Part shown: positions 9,527 through 20,514 of the stretch, piece after piece | Position numbering within the stretch: position 1 is the first letter of the stretch | Layout: the number at the start of each line of letters is the position of its first letter | The notes under the pieces: generated by a model | Databases searched by the model: none | Told to the model about the DNA's origin: nothing | Seen by the model: only the letters and a program-made list of their open reading frames with translations | Made by a program: the position numbers and the translations under genes | NCBI GenBank assembly: GCA_018806915.1 | Contig: JAGKQI010000024.1 | Coordinates: 62,001 to 126,000 of the forward strand | DNA from: Phytophthora colocasiae | Lineage: Eukaryota > Oomycota > Peronosporomycetes > Peronosporales > Peronosporaceae | Direction: 5' to 3' | DNA: 64,000 bases

Positions 9527-9539
9527 TCCGCCCCCAGCC
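9527..9539 (-). promoter_or_regulatory. E2 polypurine tract, unit A
   Basis: Plus strand TCCGCCCCCAGCC, i.e. a G-rich purine run on the element strand directly upstream of the 3' LTR. Present at the same place after LTR2 (22263) and LTR3 (35358); absent after LTR4, as expected for the outer 5' LTR. Confidence 0.7.
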
Positions 9540-9652
9540 TGCAAGTTGGTCCGTCTCGGTCCACTTCAGGTCTCATTCTCCAATCTTCAGCCCAAGGCAC
9601 AAGTCACCCCGACAACACTTCGACCACCACCAACGGATCCCTTCCAGTCTCC

Positions 9653-10535
9653 ATGAGCCAGCAAGGAAGTGATCCCGGGAGCGATTATTTGCCTACACCT
9701 CCCGATTCCCCAAGATCCCCCGACGGTCCGCCATCTCCCCATTCCGACATCTCGCGACGTTCGTCGGGTCCGGCTCCAGACCACGCACGCCCGCTCTCAT
9801 CCGATGAGGCTGGGCCGATGCCGGGCAGTCCAGGGTGGGATCGCCTGGTGCGCGAACGTGATCAACTAAGTCGTGAAGCCATGGAACTTCGGGCGCATGT
9901 CGACGCCATGGAGCGGTTCCGGGCAGACCAGCAGGGCGAGATTGCGCGTCTGGAGCGCGAGATCGCTGATCTCGCGGAGGAAGCCTCTGATCTCGATTGA
10001 TTGCGTATGCAGGTTCACCAGCTCCGATCGGAACGCGACGAGTTCGCGCGGCGTCTCAACTCTGCCCAGGCAGACCTAGATCGAGCTACAGAGGACAGGG
10101 ATCGTCTGACCGAAGAGGTGGAACAAGCCACCAACGAGATCCAGGATCTCAGGCGGAAGCCCGGATCCATGCTTGCGATCTGGCTGAGGCGAAGCAAGAC
10201 TCCATCACTGCCAAGGCCAGCTACAACCGGATCTCGGCTGATCTTGCACATCTCCAACTGGATTCCAGCCCCACGCCTTCGACAGGGGCTCCCACCCGAT
10301 TGGCCCTGGCTGAGCGAGATCGAGCCTTGGCGGACTCCGCCCGAGCGATCGCTTCCTGACCAGTATCGCTGGTGAACGTGACCTAGCCACCGATCAACTC
10401 GCCCACGCTAACTCCGAACTGAACCGAGTCACTTCGGGCGGGATCGCCTACTCGTGGAACGAGACCAAGCGTTCGCAGATCGTGACAGAGCACAGGCGGA
10501 TCTCAGCGCCGAGCGACAACGATCCACTCGTCTAG
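9653..10535 (+). pseudogene. E2 unit A antisense gene, exon 1 (broken)
   Basis: Same protein as the intact copy in unit C (35484-36369). ATG at 9653 starts MSQQGSDPGSDYLPTPPDS. A nonsense change (GGA to TGA) stops the frame at 9998-10000. Two further indels (near 10150 and 10440) move the remainder into other frames. The readable parts are a Ser/Pro-rich head and a long coiled coil. The frame upstream of the ATG is open into the LTR. Confidence 0.55.
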
Positions 10536-10597
10536 GTGCGCATATAGTCTAGATCCCCTCCACCTGACCATGATCACTCATATTCTGTTTGTCGTAG
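10536..10597 (+). other. putative 62-nt intron of the antisense gene, unit A
   Basis: Starts GTGCGC, ends TCGTAG, and has a CTGAC branch-point-like motif near 10564. In unit C the equivalent removal joins the two ORFs in frame. Length varies only in a C run (62 here, 63 in B, 61 in C). Alternatively the downstream ORF starts independently at the ATG at 10570. Inference only. Confidence 0.35.
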
Positions 10598-12238
10598 AGG
10601 ATGATCTGATCGGTACCCATGCCGAAGTGCAGGAGTTAGAAGCGAGCATTCAGGCATTGCAGGAGAACTACGATCAGGCAGAAGGTGACGTAATGGCGAC
10701 CACCAACGTCCTGACCGAAATGGTGTCTCGGCTCCGCGCTGCTCAAGATGAACGGGGGGTCAAACGTGCTCTCAGTCCGCCCCCATCTCCTGCTACATCG
10801 CCCCCGCACAAGACCTCGCGGACGGAGCCTCCCCCGGCCGATCACGACGCGGCCCCACCTGATGTTCCCGCTGGAGACCAACCCGGTGGCCAGGCCCAGG
10901 CGACCGAGCTCGAAGAAAAGCACGAGGAAAGCCCAGACCCCTTCGATCTGGGTCCTGAACCCGCGATCCCGACTGGGCCGGATGCGGAGGAAGCAGATCG
11001 CACCCAGGCCACCTCGCAAGTGACCGTGGAAGCACCTTCCCCGAAGAAGGGCGGCTCGGATCGGTCCAAACGTAAACCCGATCCAGAGCATGACGATGAC
11101 GCGGAGGATTCTGGCGCTGGATCCGACGACGCTCTTCGGGCTACGATACTCCGATCGCTGTCGTGGCACCGCCGGCATGGAAATCCTCCTCCAGCATCCG
11201 GCGATCAAGGGGGGCCTGCTCCATCGACGCCTCCGGCGCAGCCGACACCTCCGGGCGGCAGTTCCCCACAGACTCCGATCACTTCTCCTCAGGGGTCCCC
11301 GAGGGTAGTCCAGCTGGCGGGAGCCCTCCCGGTGGGGGGATCTCCGGGTGGCGGCTCTCCCGGCGGCTCGCCACGCCCCCAGCTGCACCCTCTCCCTGTT
11401 CGCGATCAGCTCGTCTATTCCCGGGTATGCGAACGTCCGGCAGTTTGCGGCTGGTGATGTCTTCCCGTGGGATCCGATGTTCGTCGGAACTTTGGCGATC
11501 GTCGGTATGATCCTCTCCACATTGTCCAAGAGGCTGCTGCTACCTCCCGGATTCCTCTACCCCGCGAGATCACCGGCTAATCGCCCTTCCCGAGCCGGGG
11601 TCGGTTGGTTGGCTAGCCTGATCACTGGGCCCAACGTGCAGGCCCTACTTGCTACCCGACCTTGGGAGGTGCTCCGCAACCGACCGGCCCCCCTCACCTT
11701 CGATCTCGGTCTACATCGTCGTGCTGGAACTATGCTGGGGCAGATCGCGGATGCCTACGCCGCCTTCGAGTCAGATCACCTGCAGGCCTACTGGGAATCG
11801 ACCCATTATCTCGAGATCACGAAGGCGATGTATGAAGCTGATCCTGATCTCCGTCGGTATTACCTCGAGCGTCGGCAACGGCGTAGCCGTACCGGAGAAC
11901 GTTGGCGGCTGCTGTTGGGACGATTCCTGCCCATGATGAGGGCGATGTGGGCGGACATCGATCTTCTGCTCGATCCCTACTTCCTGCACTTCCCTACTAT
12001 CCGTGATCGGGTATACTGGTACCCCGGATCGGCCTCCCGAATGGCTAACCTGGCCCAGCCGACCCTGAACCGCCCGGAGCCCACCGATCTGATCTCTGCG
12101 TTGGCAGAATGCGATCAGGAGGACCCTTGGCGCAACCATTACCGCGATCGGCCGGCAGATCACCCGTCCCGGCAGATCCCACGGCTCGAAAACAAGTTTA
12201 ACCCGCCTGCTCCACCTACACCTCCTGGGACTCCCTGA
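10598..12238 (+). pseudogene. E2 unit A antisense gene, exon 2 (one frameshift)
   Basis: First part is open to 11457 (coiled coil, then Pro-rich and acidic, with basic SKRKPDPE). An indel in a G run near 11305-11330 shifts to the frame 11348-12238, which carries the conserved C-terminal domain (FAISSSIPGYANVRQFAAGD, later HYLEITKAMYEADPDLRRYY). This copy retains an 11-base segment (near 10713) missing from B and C, and is therefore the one with the correct frame at that junction. Ends GTP-stop at 12238. No family recognised for the C-terminal domain. Confidence 0.55.
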
Positions 12239-12610
12239 TCCCGCGATCTCGACCAGTCCGGAGGTGATCAGCTGAGCCAGAGTCGGTCAGCACGCTTACA
12301 TATCCTCTATCACGATCCGGTACTTCGCCACGCGATCACTGACTCAGCCTAGCCTCTTTTCAATCCCACGTAATCTTTCCAGCTTCAAAACCAGCGTTCT
12401 TCTCCATACTTACTCCACAGTTTCGATCCCACTTAGCATCTTCGAAATCTCCACACCTTCCATCCAATCACTCCGGTTTCACATGCATATACAAGAAAAA
12501 TATAAAATCTCCACGAAAAATATAAAATCTCCACATCCGATCCAGATAGACATCCAGATCAGCATCCGCGATCTCGGCGTTGTGACCCGGTCACGTCGCC
12601 TTCTCTGCGT
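12239..12610. other. convergent spacer between antisense gene and pol, unit A
   Basis: No gene. Both genes end here from opposite sides. It contains two adjacent copies of a 20-base A/T-rich unit (GAAAAATATAAAATCTCCAC) at 12495-12514 and 12515-12534, conserved in units B (25222) and C (38316). A shared 3'-processing region is a reasonable guess. Confidence 0.6.
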
Positions 12611-12970
12611 CTACACCTCTTCGTGCGACTGCATCACGCCAAACCGATTTCGGTTAGCATGATCACGTAGGAACGCGCTCAGTATGGCTCCACAGTTAAG
12701 ATCAGCTTCGTCGACCCAAGTTGGTTCATCATAACCGACCCAGTGCACCAGGAATTCACGATAGATCCGGCCGTAGCGAGTCCGTTTCCCACTTCGCATG
12801 TCCGAGATCCGTTCGACCTCGTACTCGTCGGCATCCAGATCTGGGACCCAACTGTCCTCCGGAAGGAGGATCTCATCGAAATCTAGCCGATCTGCTTCAT
12901 CCACAGTCAACTCGACCCGCGGTCGATCCGGAAAATTCCGCACCAGCTTTAGCTTAGAAACATGGACCAC
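12611..12970 (-). pseudogene. pol: E2 unit A pol: chromodomain
   Basis: C-terminal end of Pol. Residues at 12826-12665 read YEVERISDMRSGKR, FLVHWVGYDEPTWVDEADL and AILSAFL, a typical chromodomain with its aromatic residues (Y, W, W). Chromodomains of this class bind methylated histone H3 and steer integration into heterochromatin. It is preceded by the integrase C-terminal region and separated from the core in this copy by an indel near 12975; in units B and C the two are in one frame. Confidence 0.85.
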
Positions 12971-14100
12971 TGGAAGATATGGTAATCAGATCCCGCGATC
13001 TCAGCTTGATCGTGAATTCGTTGAGCTTCTCTGCAACACGGAACGGGCCGTGCCAAAGGTGAGCGAGTTTACGTGCATACCCTTCCTTCACACGATCTAG
13101 GTATAGCCAAACTCGTGATCCAGCTTCGATCTGATGCGGATCGACATCCTCATTGTGCCGATCGGCTCGATCTGCAATCGCCTCTCGTAGTCTAGCGTTG
13201 ACCTGCTCTCGCGACTGCTGGTAGTATCTCTGAACCCGATACCTCCACCGTCTTGGATCGCGATCGTGGCGTCTGGTCGATCCGATCGATCGTTGCCTCC
13301 AACGTCGATCTCGGATCCCATCCATGTACCAGGTAATGAGGTATCTCCCCGAACCCGATCGTGAGCCGTATTAATGGCGAACGTCAGTCTCTCCGCGTAT
13401 TCATCCCAGTCCTTCTGATCGAGATCTTGAACATACATCTTGATCGCCCTAGTCGCCGTTTGCACCATCCGTTCCGCAGTCCCGTTGGCTTGCGGCCGGT
13501 AGGCCATCGTCGCCCGTTGTCGCTGCCCCAGGATCTTATTGAACGATCTGAAGAAGTCGGACATGAAACCCGGTTCTCGATCGTGCCTGATCATCTCGCT
13601 AGCACCAAATCTGCGGAACACGCATTCTTCATAAGATTCCGCGACGGTCTGGGCCGATCGGGAGGAACTGGCCTTTGCGATCACATATCCCGTGAACAGA
13701 TCGACCCAGATTAGTAGTTCGGTGTTGCCTTTGTTGGATCTGGGCAGAGAAGGTATGTGATCCATTGCTATGATCTGGAATGGGTATGTCGCCTGCAGAT
13801 TCCCCGGCGACTCGCCCCGGATCGTGGGTCTCCCTTCCCGGTCTCACAATCTACACACTCGCCTACGTATTGCTGCACGCTCCGATATAATCCTCCAGTG
13901 GAAATGATCTCGGATCCGCTGATAAGTGCGTCCGATCCCCTGATGTCCTCCTTCCAGAGTCGTATGATAGTGGTGGAGGACATCCTGCTGTAGCGTTTCT
14001 GGAACTACAAGTCTCATCAGGCGATCGCGATCACCTCTTGATCTCGGCCCTGGTGGGCAGTAAAACAACAGATCTTGTTCATCTACCTCGTACTCGGAGG
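12971..14100 (-). pseudogene. pol: E2 unit A pol: integrase
   Basis: Zinc-finger part at about 14095-13850 (HHYHTTLEGGHQGIGRTY, then CVDCETGKG). Core frame 13765-13097: first Asp in AMDHIPSLP (13762), second Asp in IRHDREPGF (13582), Glu in NGTAERMV (13474), with 35 residues between the second Asp and the Glu, i.e. a complete DD35E site. The middle and the C-terminal part are frameshifted near 13265-13345 and around 13880. It inserts the DNA copy into the host genome. Confidence 0.8.
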
Positions 14101-14407
14101 CGATCTTGGCGTAGGATCCGGATTCGGCTCGAGTAAGATCCGCGATCTGCCCAGCCAGGTACTTCTTTAGTCCTGCGATCCAGACCTCCTCGTCCTGGGC
14201 TCGCCTGATCCGATCAACCCGCATCTCCCGGATCAGTTCCTCTCGCAAGACAGCGGCGCCAGGTCGCGCTCGGGCTGCACGCGTGGCTACTGCCGACACT
14301 TGCACAGATCGATCTTCAACTCGAGGGATCAACACCTCATTAAGCCGATTCAGGGTGATCAGATCGCATCGATCTGTCTCATCGTGGACTTCGATCCCGC
14401 TTCCTCG

Positions 14408-14797
14408 CTGCAGCGCGGCACTCGCCAAGCTATCTGCGCTCCCATTCCAGTCTCTCTTCACATGGACCAGCTCGTGATCTCCCCAATTCCGCAAGTGATC
14501 TAGCACCTTCTGTTTCAGTAGCGTCAATCCTGGCGCCTTGCAGTCGATCTCGCCCCGGACTTGTCGGATTACCAGATTCGAATCGCCACAAACGACCAAA
14601 CGGCGGCGTTCTAACTGTGCGATCATGCCAAGACCTAGCAAGAGTCCACGGTATTCCGCTTCATTGACAGTGAGGCTTTCAGCATAATCCGATCTAGCCT
14701 TGATCACCTTCCACTCTGGTAAACTCCACACGATCGCGCTGAAAGCGCCTCCTCCTCGTTTCACGCGTGCCGATCCGTCGAAACTTATAACCCACAA
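14408..14797 (-). pseudogene. pol: E2 unit A pol: second (additional) RNase H domain
   Basis: Lies between the original RNase H and integrase, in a frame open from 14992 to 13844. Catalytic residues in typical contexts for the cellular/archaeal-type family: D at 14779 (ISFDGSARV), E at 14662 (VNEAEYRGLL), D at 14584 (VVCGDSNLVI) and D at 14434 (NGSADSLASAAL). The original RNase H upstream has lost two of its acids, so this domain probably supplies the activity. Acquired RNase H domains are known in plant Tat and in oomycete gypsy elements. Confidence 0.85.
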
Positions 14798-14901
14798 CTC
14801 CTCATCTGGGTCTACAGTGGGGATCGGCATCTGGATCCGACGTTTTGGCTCCTTTCGCGGCGCGATCGCGATCAGAGCTTCGTCGATCTCCGATCGGGGC
14901 G

Positions 14902-16455
14902 TTATGTTAGCTGCGATCGCCCCCAGTATTTCATCCACCCCTTCGTACACTTCGTGATCTCGAGTGTCCACGGGGACAGAAGAGCAGACCATTGTCCCAG
15001 ACGTCCTTGGAGGCCGGCAGACTTGAACAGCCAGGCAAGCGTCGAGTGTCGGGTTAGGACCTTGATCCGACGTCCCATCAACAAGGTGTAGTGTAGATCC
15101 AAGATCCGAAGTAGAGCTAACACCTCCTTTTCGGCAACATTATAATTCAGCTCGTTGGTCTTCAAGGTTCGGCTGGCAAACGCGACCGGGTGGTAGATCT
15201 GGTCGTGTTCCTGCATTAGTGCGGCGGAAATCGCCCAGTCACTAGCGTACACGATCACCACGGGTAACTTCGTCGTGTCGAAGTGGCGAAGGATCGGGGT
15301 CGACGCGATCTTGGTCTTCAAGGCTGTAAACGCCCTGTATGCCCTACCCCACCTCTCGTCACCAGTCTTTAGGCCCAGGTTGGTTCCGATCTCGCTTGAA
15401 CAGGGGGGAGACATCGCCCCCAAGTCAGGATCCGTTGTACTATCGCTTCTTTGAGTCGGGATATCTAGCGATCTATCCCGATCCGACTTAAGCGCGACGG
15501 GATCTTGAGTGATCAGGTCCATGCTATCCATGATCTTTTGTAGATCTGGTCGCTTCTTCAGTTCTGCGAACTCCACCTCACGTAGTTCATACAGGACCGA
15601 TGCACAGATCGCATAATCCTCGATGAACTGACTATAGTAATTCAAACTTCCAAGGAACGATTGCATCGATCGGAGTGATCCAGGGAATGGTAGATCCGTC
15701 AGAGACTTCAGGTCCTTCGGGTTTGCCTCCAATCCATCGATCGACACTTTGTGTCCGAGATATTCCACCTTATCCATGCCCCAGAAGCTCTTTGCCACAC
15801 TGATCGAGAGATTCCACTTATCGCAGGCCTCCAATAGGCCTTCCACCCGATCGCACATTTGATCCCATGATCCAGCCGTGATCAAGATATCGTCGATGTA
15901 TGATCTCCGACCTAGCACCGACGGACGACCGGGATCTTCCGGGATCCCTGATTCGAACACATCCGCAGAGCCTTCCACATCTCCGGACTGGGATATCTTC
16001 AGAAATCCATATAGGGCATTGTCCACAAGGCGTTGATAGATCTGAGGAGCGTTCTTCAGCCCGAACGGCATGCGATTCCACTCGAAAAGGCCAAATGGAG
16101 TGATGAAAGCCGAGATCGCGCGAGCTCGATCGGTCATTGATACGACCCAGAATCCACTCGCCATGTCTAATGAACAATACCACAGAACCTTGTCAAGATC
16201 TTCTAACAGGTCATTGATCAAAGGCATCAGGTAGATCATCAGCCTCGTGAGACCGTTCACCAGCCGATAATCGATACATAGTCGGATGTCTACACCGTTC
16301 TTCTTGATGATCACCACGATCGGAGATGCCCATGGCGATGTCGATGGCCGAATGATCTTGGCAGCTAGGAGTCCTTTGATAAGATCCGATACTTTCTCGC
16401 GAAACTGTGGCGCCACCTTTCGGACTCGTTGTGCGATCGGCTTTGCATCACCCAC
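14902..16455 (-). pseudogene. pol: E2 unit A pol: reverse transcriptase and degenerate RNase H
   Basis: 517-codon frame. RT at about 16368-15588 with SPWASPIVVIIKK, CIDYRLVNGLT, MPFGLKNAP and YIDDIL (YIDD at 15900-15889). About 30 extra residues (QSGDVEGSADVFESG...) precede YIDD compared with typical gypsy RT. The old RNase H (15273-14956) keeps the fold and Glu (NVAEKEVLALL) but has YASDWA instead of DAS (15249-15241) and TRH instead of TDH (15054-15046), so it is probably inactive and acts as a connection domain. Upstream the pol frame is closed by a nonsense change (GAA to TAA) near 16614. Confidence 0.85.
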
Positions 16456-16612
16456 GTCGATATCGCATATAACACCCTTGGCCGCTGGAGGAAGTGCGTT
16501 TCCCTTTCCGATCAGGAGATGTCGCTTCTTCCAAATAATCTGTCGAAGTTTCTCGATCTCCTCCGGGGTAGCCGATCCCGGATTCCCTACTTGCAGATCT
16601 TCAATCCTGACT

Positions 16613-18290
16613 TATTCGGTGGTGGAGATCTGGATCTCTGGTACTACTGCGAGATTATCGGCTAGATCTTCGGTCGAAAAATCACCACTTTCGTGTAAGT
16701 GGGTCTGATCAGCGTTCTCGATCCCTTCAGGAGATGTCGGATCCGGTTCATCCGTTGATTGATCACGCAGCCTATCGTCCTTGGCTGTCAAGATCGGGGT
16801 GTCTTTAACCCTGGGGACGGCATCGGCGTCGGATTCATGTTTGATCTCGATTTGAAAATCTGGTTTTTCTGTTTTTTCCTCGATCTCTTCTTCGCATGTC
16901 CGATCTGTCCGATCTGGGGCCTGATCTGGCAAGCTCTCATTCGTCTCAGTCTCACCGCCCCAGCTTCGCCACTCGGGGTCTTGTCGGAACTGATCGTGAT
17001 CGGTGGGGTATCCATGGGATCCGGTTGGGGATCGATGAATGCGACCTTGACTTCGGCTGTATCGGTTGGTGATCGCGGTTCCGGTGTCGATATTGGTGCA
17101 GGATCAGGGTCGGTCCTGGTTGCCCCACCTCGGCGGAGTATGGATCGCGGCGTAACGTAGGTCGGCCGTTCGACCGACGGTAAGGGGATCTCCACGGATT
17201 CCTGAGGTTCTGGTCTTGCGTCCACAGTCGCTTCTAGAGCTAGATTCTGCCACTCCATGTAACGTCGGGATCCGATCGACACAAACCCGGGGAATCGAGG
17301 CACTTTTTCCTGATCAAGTACCATTCCAACATGTAATCTGTGATCCAGTCGTAAAATCTTCTCGCTCAAATTCGTGATCACTAAGTACCGAGTTCGGCCG
17401 GGTCCATTCACCACTGTAGGTACCCATTGGTCGCCTCTGGTCACCCACAATTTTTCTGTCGCCGATAATTTCACTCTCGATGCGATCTCTTCAGATCCCC
17501 CAACTGGGATATGTAGATCTTCCTCCAATTTCACTGATCTCACCTTCTCCCCGTATAAGCTCTTGCGACCACTAAGTGGGATCCCCACTTCATTAGGTAA
17601 GCACATCGATCCCTTCGCAAGATCCATCCGGACTCCAGCCGGGATCATGAAATCCATACCCAGGATCGCATCTTGCCCGGATAGATCCCCGATCCAAATA
17701 TCGAAAAAGTAGACCAGGTATCCTGCAAGCGTGATCTTGATCCTCGTTCTTCCCTCGGTGGTGTACACATTATCACCGATCCCAACACACTCCTGTCTCT
17801 GACTAGTGTCAAAGTGGCACCCAACCTTACGAGCAAAGGCGGTATCCAAGATGGATACCTCGGCGCCAGTGTCCAGGAGCAAGATCGCTCTTTCGTGATT
17901 GATCTTGCCTGAGATATTGGCTTGGCGGAACCATTTTCCGGGTGCGTGGTATTTCCAATACCCCCTGGACTCTCCTTCCTTGAGATCCAGAGCCACTTCC
18001 GCACCAGATCGAGAGAACTCATCGATCCGGGGAAGACTCGCGATCTTAGCAGTATACGAATGCAACTTACATGTATTACCGCGCAGATCCGAATTCTCCC
18101 TATCTTGATCTCTCGATTTCTTGTTCACATATGCATAGATGCAGTACTCAGAACGCTCGGCTCGTACCGGTTTCCAAACCGGCGAGCGTCCTAGTTTAAC
18201 ATCTTTTCCACCTTCTCGGGGAACAATCCGGCATGTCGGGTCGGGTCGTACCACTTGCGGATCTGGTTGTAGAATTCTTCCATGGGGCAT
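16613..18290 (-). pseudogene. pol: E2 unit A pol: protease and acidic linker
   Basis: Protease at about 17903-17618: LLLDTGAEVSIL (DTG at 17873-17865), then GIGDNVYTTEG and the hydrophobic DAILGMDFMIPAG. It is followed by about 200 residues of acidic, Pro-rich linker. A missing C in a run near 16970 shifts this copy; in unit C the linker reads straight into the RT frame, so Pro and RT form one pol ORF when intact. The ORF overlaps the end of gag by 100 bases in a different frame. Confidence 0.8.
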
Positions 18291-20096
18291 TCTCCAGCTT
18301 CATGGATCTCCCCACAACCACGGCAGGTATACAGACAGCGATCCGTTGGGTGACCCCTCTTCCCGCACTTTTCACAAGTTAGACGTCTCCAGCAGTCCAG
18401 ATCCGTATGCTTCCGCGATCCACAGTGTGAACAGCGACCTCGATCGTGGTCTGACGTACCCCTGCGATCCGCGATCCGGCCTCGATCTTGCGCGTTCACC
18501 TGCGATCGCGACTGATCCTGTTGGTGGGGAACGCCCCCAGTGCCGATCTGCTTGTCTTCTGACGCGGCAAGATATATCCTCCGGAGATCGCCTTCAGAAT
18601 CGGATCCGTCCGATCCGGATATTTCCTCTGATTCCGAGCTCGGATCTTGGGTTTGGATCGCCCGTACCACCGCCCGGGTGGGTGCCGCCGGGGCACTGGC
18701 CGGTGCCTTTTGTCTGTACTTCGATCCGAACGCAGATTTACGTTGTCTGCTTTTCGCCCGTTCCCGGGCACGAAGTACCTCCTCCAGTTCATCGACGTCG
18801 CTCAGTCGGAGTAGGGTCAGCCGATCAGCTAACTCCGGATCTCCCAATGTCTCGATGTAGTGGTCTACATGTTCCCGGCGGGCCTTAGGGCTCCCATCCT
18901 TGATCTTCAGTCTAGCACGTAAAGCCGCCACGTTGAGCCGGTAGAGGTAATCAAGGGGAGTTTCTTCCGATCGCTTGCGAGCGTGATAGTATTGCCACGC
19001 GACCGACATACCCAACCCACAATACTGGGTCTGGAAACTGTCCAGCAGATCCGCCCACTTGGTTTTCGTCGTTCGACTGAGCTGCCTGTACCAGTTCTTT
19101 GCCGGTCCCACCATCAGATCTGCAAATGTGAGGCATTTTTCTTCTTCCGTAGCCTGATCGCGCTGAAATGCTGACTTGACTTTACTGATCCAGGCCCGAG
19201 CGCGATCTTCGTCCAGATCTTTACCCGCAAAATCTTTCAGATCCGAGATCGCTGAGATCCGGACCCGCTGGATCATTGACGATCCTCCTTGACCGATCGC
19301 CGCGGATGCGATCGCTGCTCGGCTCGACGTCTGTCCACCGGAACTTGGTATGCCCATGTCGTCTGGATCGTATTCCCATGCATCCGGATCCGAGGCCGTA
19401 ACGGACTCCATTTCAACATCCAACTCCTTTGATCGGCGATCGGGGTGTCGCGAGATTCCGTTCTTTTAAGAAACGATCCATCGCCATTTGAAAGTAGTCG
19501 TCCAGCTTGTTGCTCGATCCCGTGGAATTAGTCGTCGGCGCGGTCTGGTCTGTCCGGGTCCGGCGATTTTCTTGCTGATCAGGTGTCTTAGCCTCCAGTT
19601 TCGTGGCCATCGATCGTGTATCTTGTTTCTTCATACGCGATTTCAGGAATTTGGCACCGGAGGGGCCTAACGACATGCGTTGCAGCCTTCTCGGGCTGTC
19701 GGAATCTGGTTCCGAGGTCGCTGACGCGTAGCATGACGATCCAGTCTGATAACCTAGATCGGGCGTCAGTGGGCGTTCGCCGACCAAGACTTTGAGAGAG
19801 TTGAATAGGTCATGGGTTGCATACTGAATCGCTTCCAGTTCCAGGTCAAATAGAGAGTTTGGGTCGAATTCTCCAGCCACTAAACCAGCCTCTTGGAGCA
19901 GATCAAGTAGAATCTTCACCGCGTTCAGGCGGTCCGAGCTAGTCCGGGGTTTCAACACTGGGCCGGTGAGGCTACCGATCTGGCGGACTTGTATGATCGT
20001 AAGAACGGGGTCGTTAAGCAAGGTCTCGCTTAGCATCTTCCTGTAATAGGCCTGCTCGATCGCGTCCTTGGTAATCGTCGATCCCGGGCTGATCAT
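18191..20096 (-). pseudogene. gag: E2 unit A gag, about 630 aa, one frameshift
   Basis: First in-frame ATG at 20096 (MISPGSTITKD). The frame is also open upstream through the PBS into the LTR without an ATG. A two-base loss in a C run near 19430 moves the coding to the frame 19423-18191. That frame has a capsid-like domain (ARAWISKVKSAFQRD, NWYRQLSRTTKTKWADLLDS), an acidic Ser-rich stretch and three zinc knuckles at 18433-18287 (CSHCGSRKHTDLDC, CEKCGKRGHPTDRC, and the variant CRGCGEIHEAGEC). Three knuckles are more than the one usual in gypsy Gag. Confidence 0.8.
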
Positions 20097-20485
20097 GTCT
20101 TCTGGCTCTGAGTCTGGAGCTTTCAATTTCGTCCGGGTGCTCTTGATCTTCTTTTTCTTGGTCGATCTTGAGGCAACAGTGGACTTGGTGAGCAGATTAG
20201 GTTTCAGCTTTGCTGATTCCTTATCGCTCGTGTGCGGATCTCGATTCTCATCGAGATCCGTGGTGGCCCTCGAAGGGGCCTTGGGAGGAATTCGAGGTTT
20301 TTCTTCAAGATCTGGATTGCGATCCAGGTCTGCCTCGTGCCTGTCAGTAGAGATCCTCCCAGAACTCTGCTGATCTGTGGATCTTTCCGTTTTCAGTGGT
20401 GCCTCCGCCGATCCAACATTCGTAGGCACTTCTTCCCCTTGTTCTTCCTTAATCTTGACATCTTCTTGGGACTCACGGTGATATC

Positions 20486-20513
20486 CTCGGTTCGAATCCG
20501 GGCACACGCACCA
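20486..20513 (-). promoter_or_regulatory. E2 unit A primer-binding site with extended tRNA match (28 nt)
   Basis: The plus strand reads as the 3' end of a tRNA: T-stem CTCGG, T-loop TTCGAAT, T-stem CCGGG, seven acceptor bases CACACGC, discriminator A and CCA, ending one base before the LTR. A normal PBS covers 18 bases; here the match extends through the whole T arm. Unit B has only the 18-base version. Confidence 0.8.
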
Positions 20514-20514
20514 T

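Noticed and set aside
10636..11529. 297-codon minus-strand ORF opposite the E2 antisense gene (also at 23413-24255 and 36615-37208)
   Set aside because: Arg/Gly-rich shadow of the Pro-rich plus-strand frame. It has no domain, and the conserved protein-like wording is on the plus strand.
20486..20513. tRNA gene
   Set aside because: Only the 3' half (T arm, acceptor, CCA) is present. It includes the untranscribed CCA and abuts an LTR, so it is a primer-binding site.
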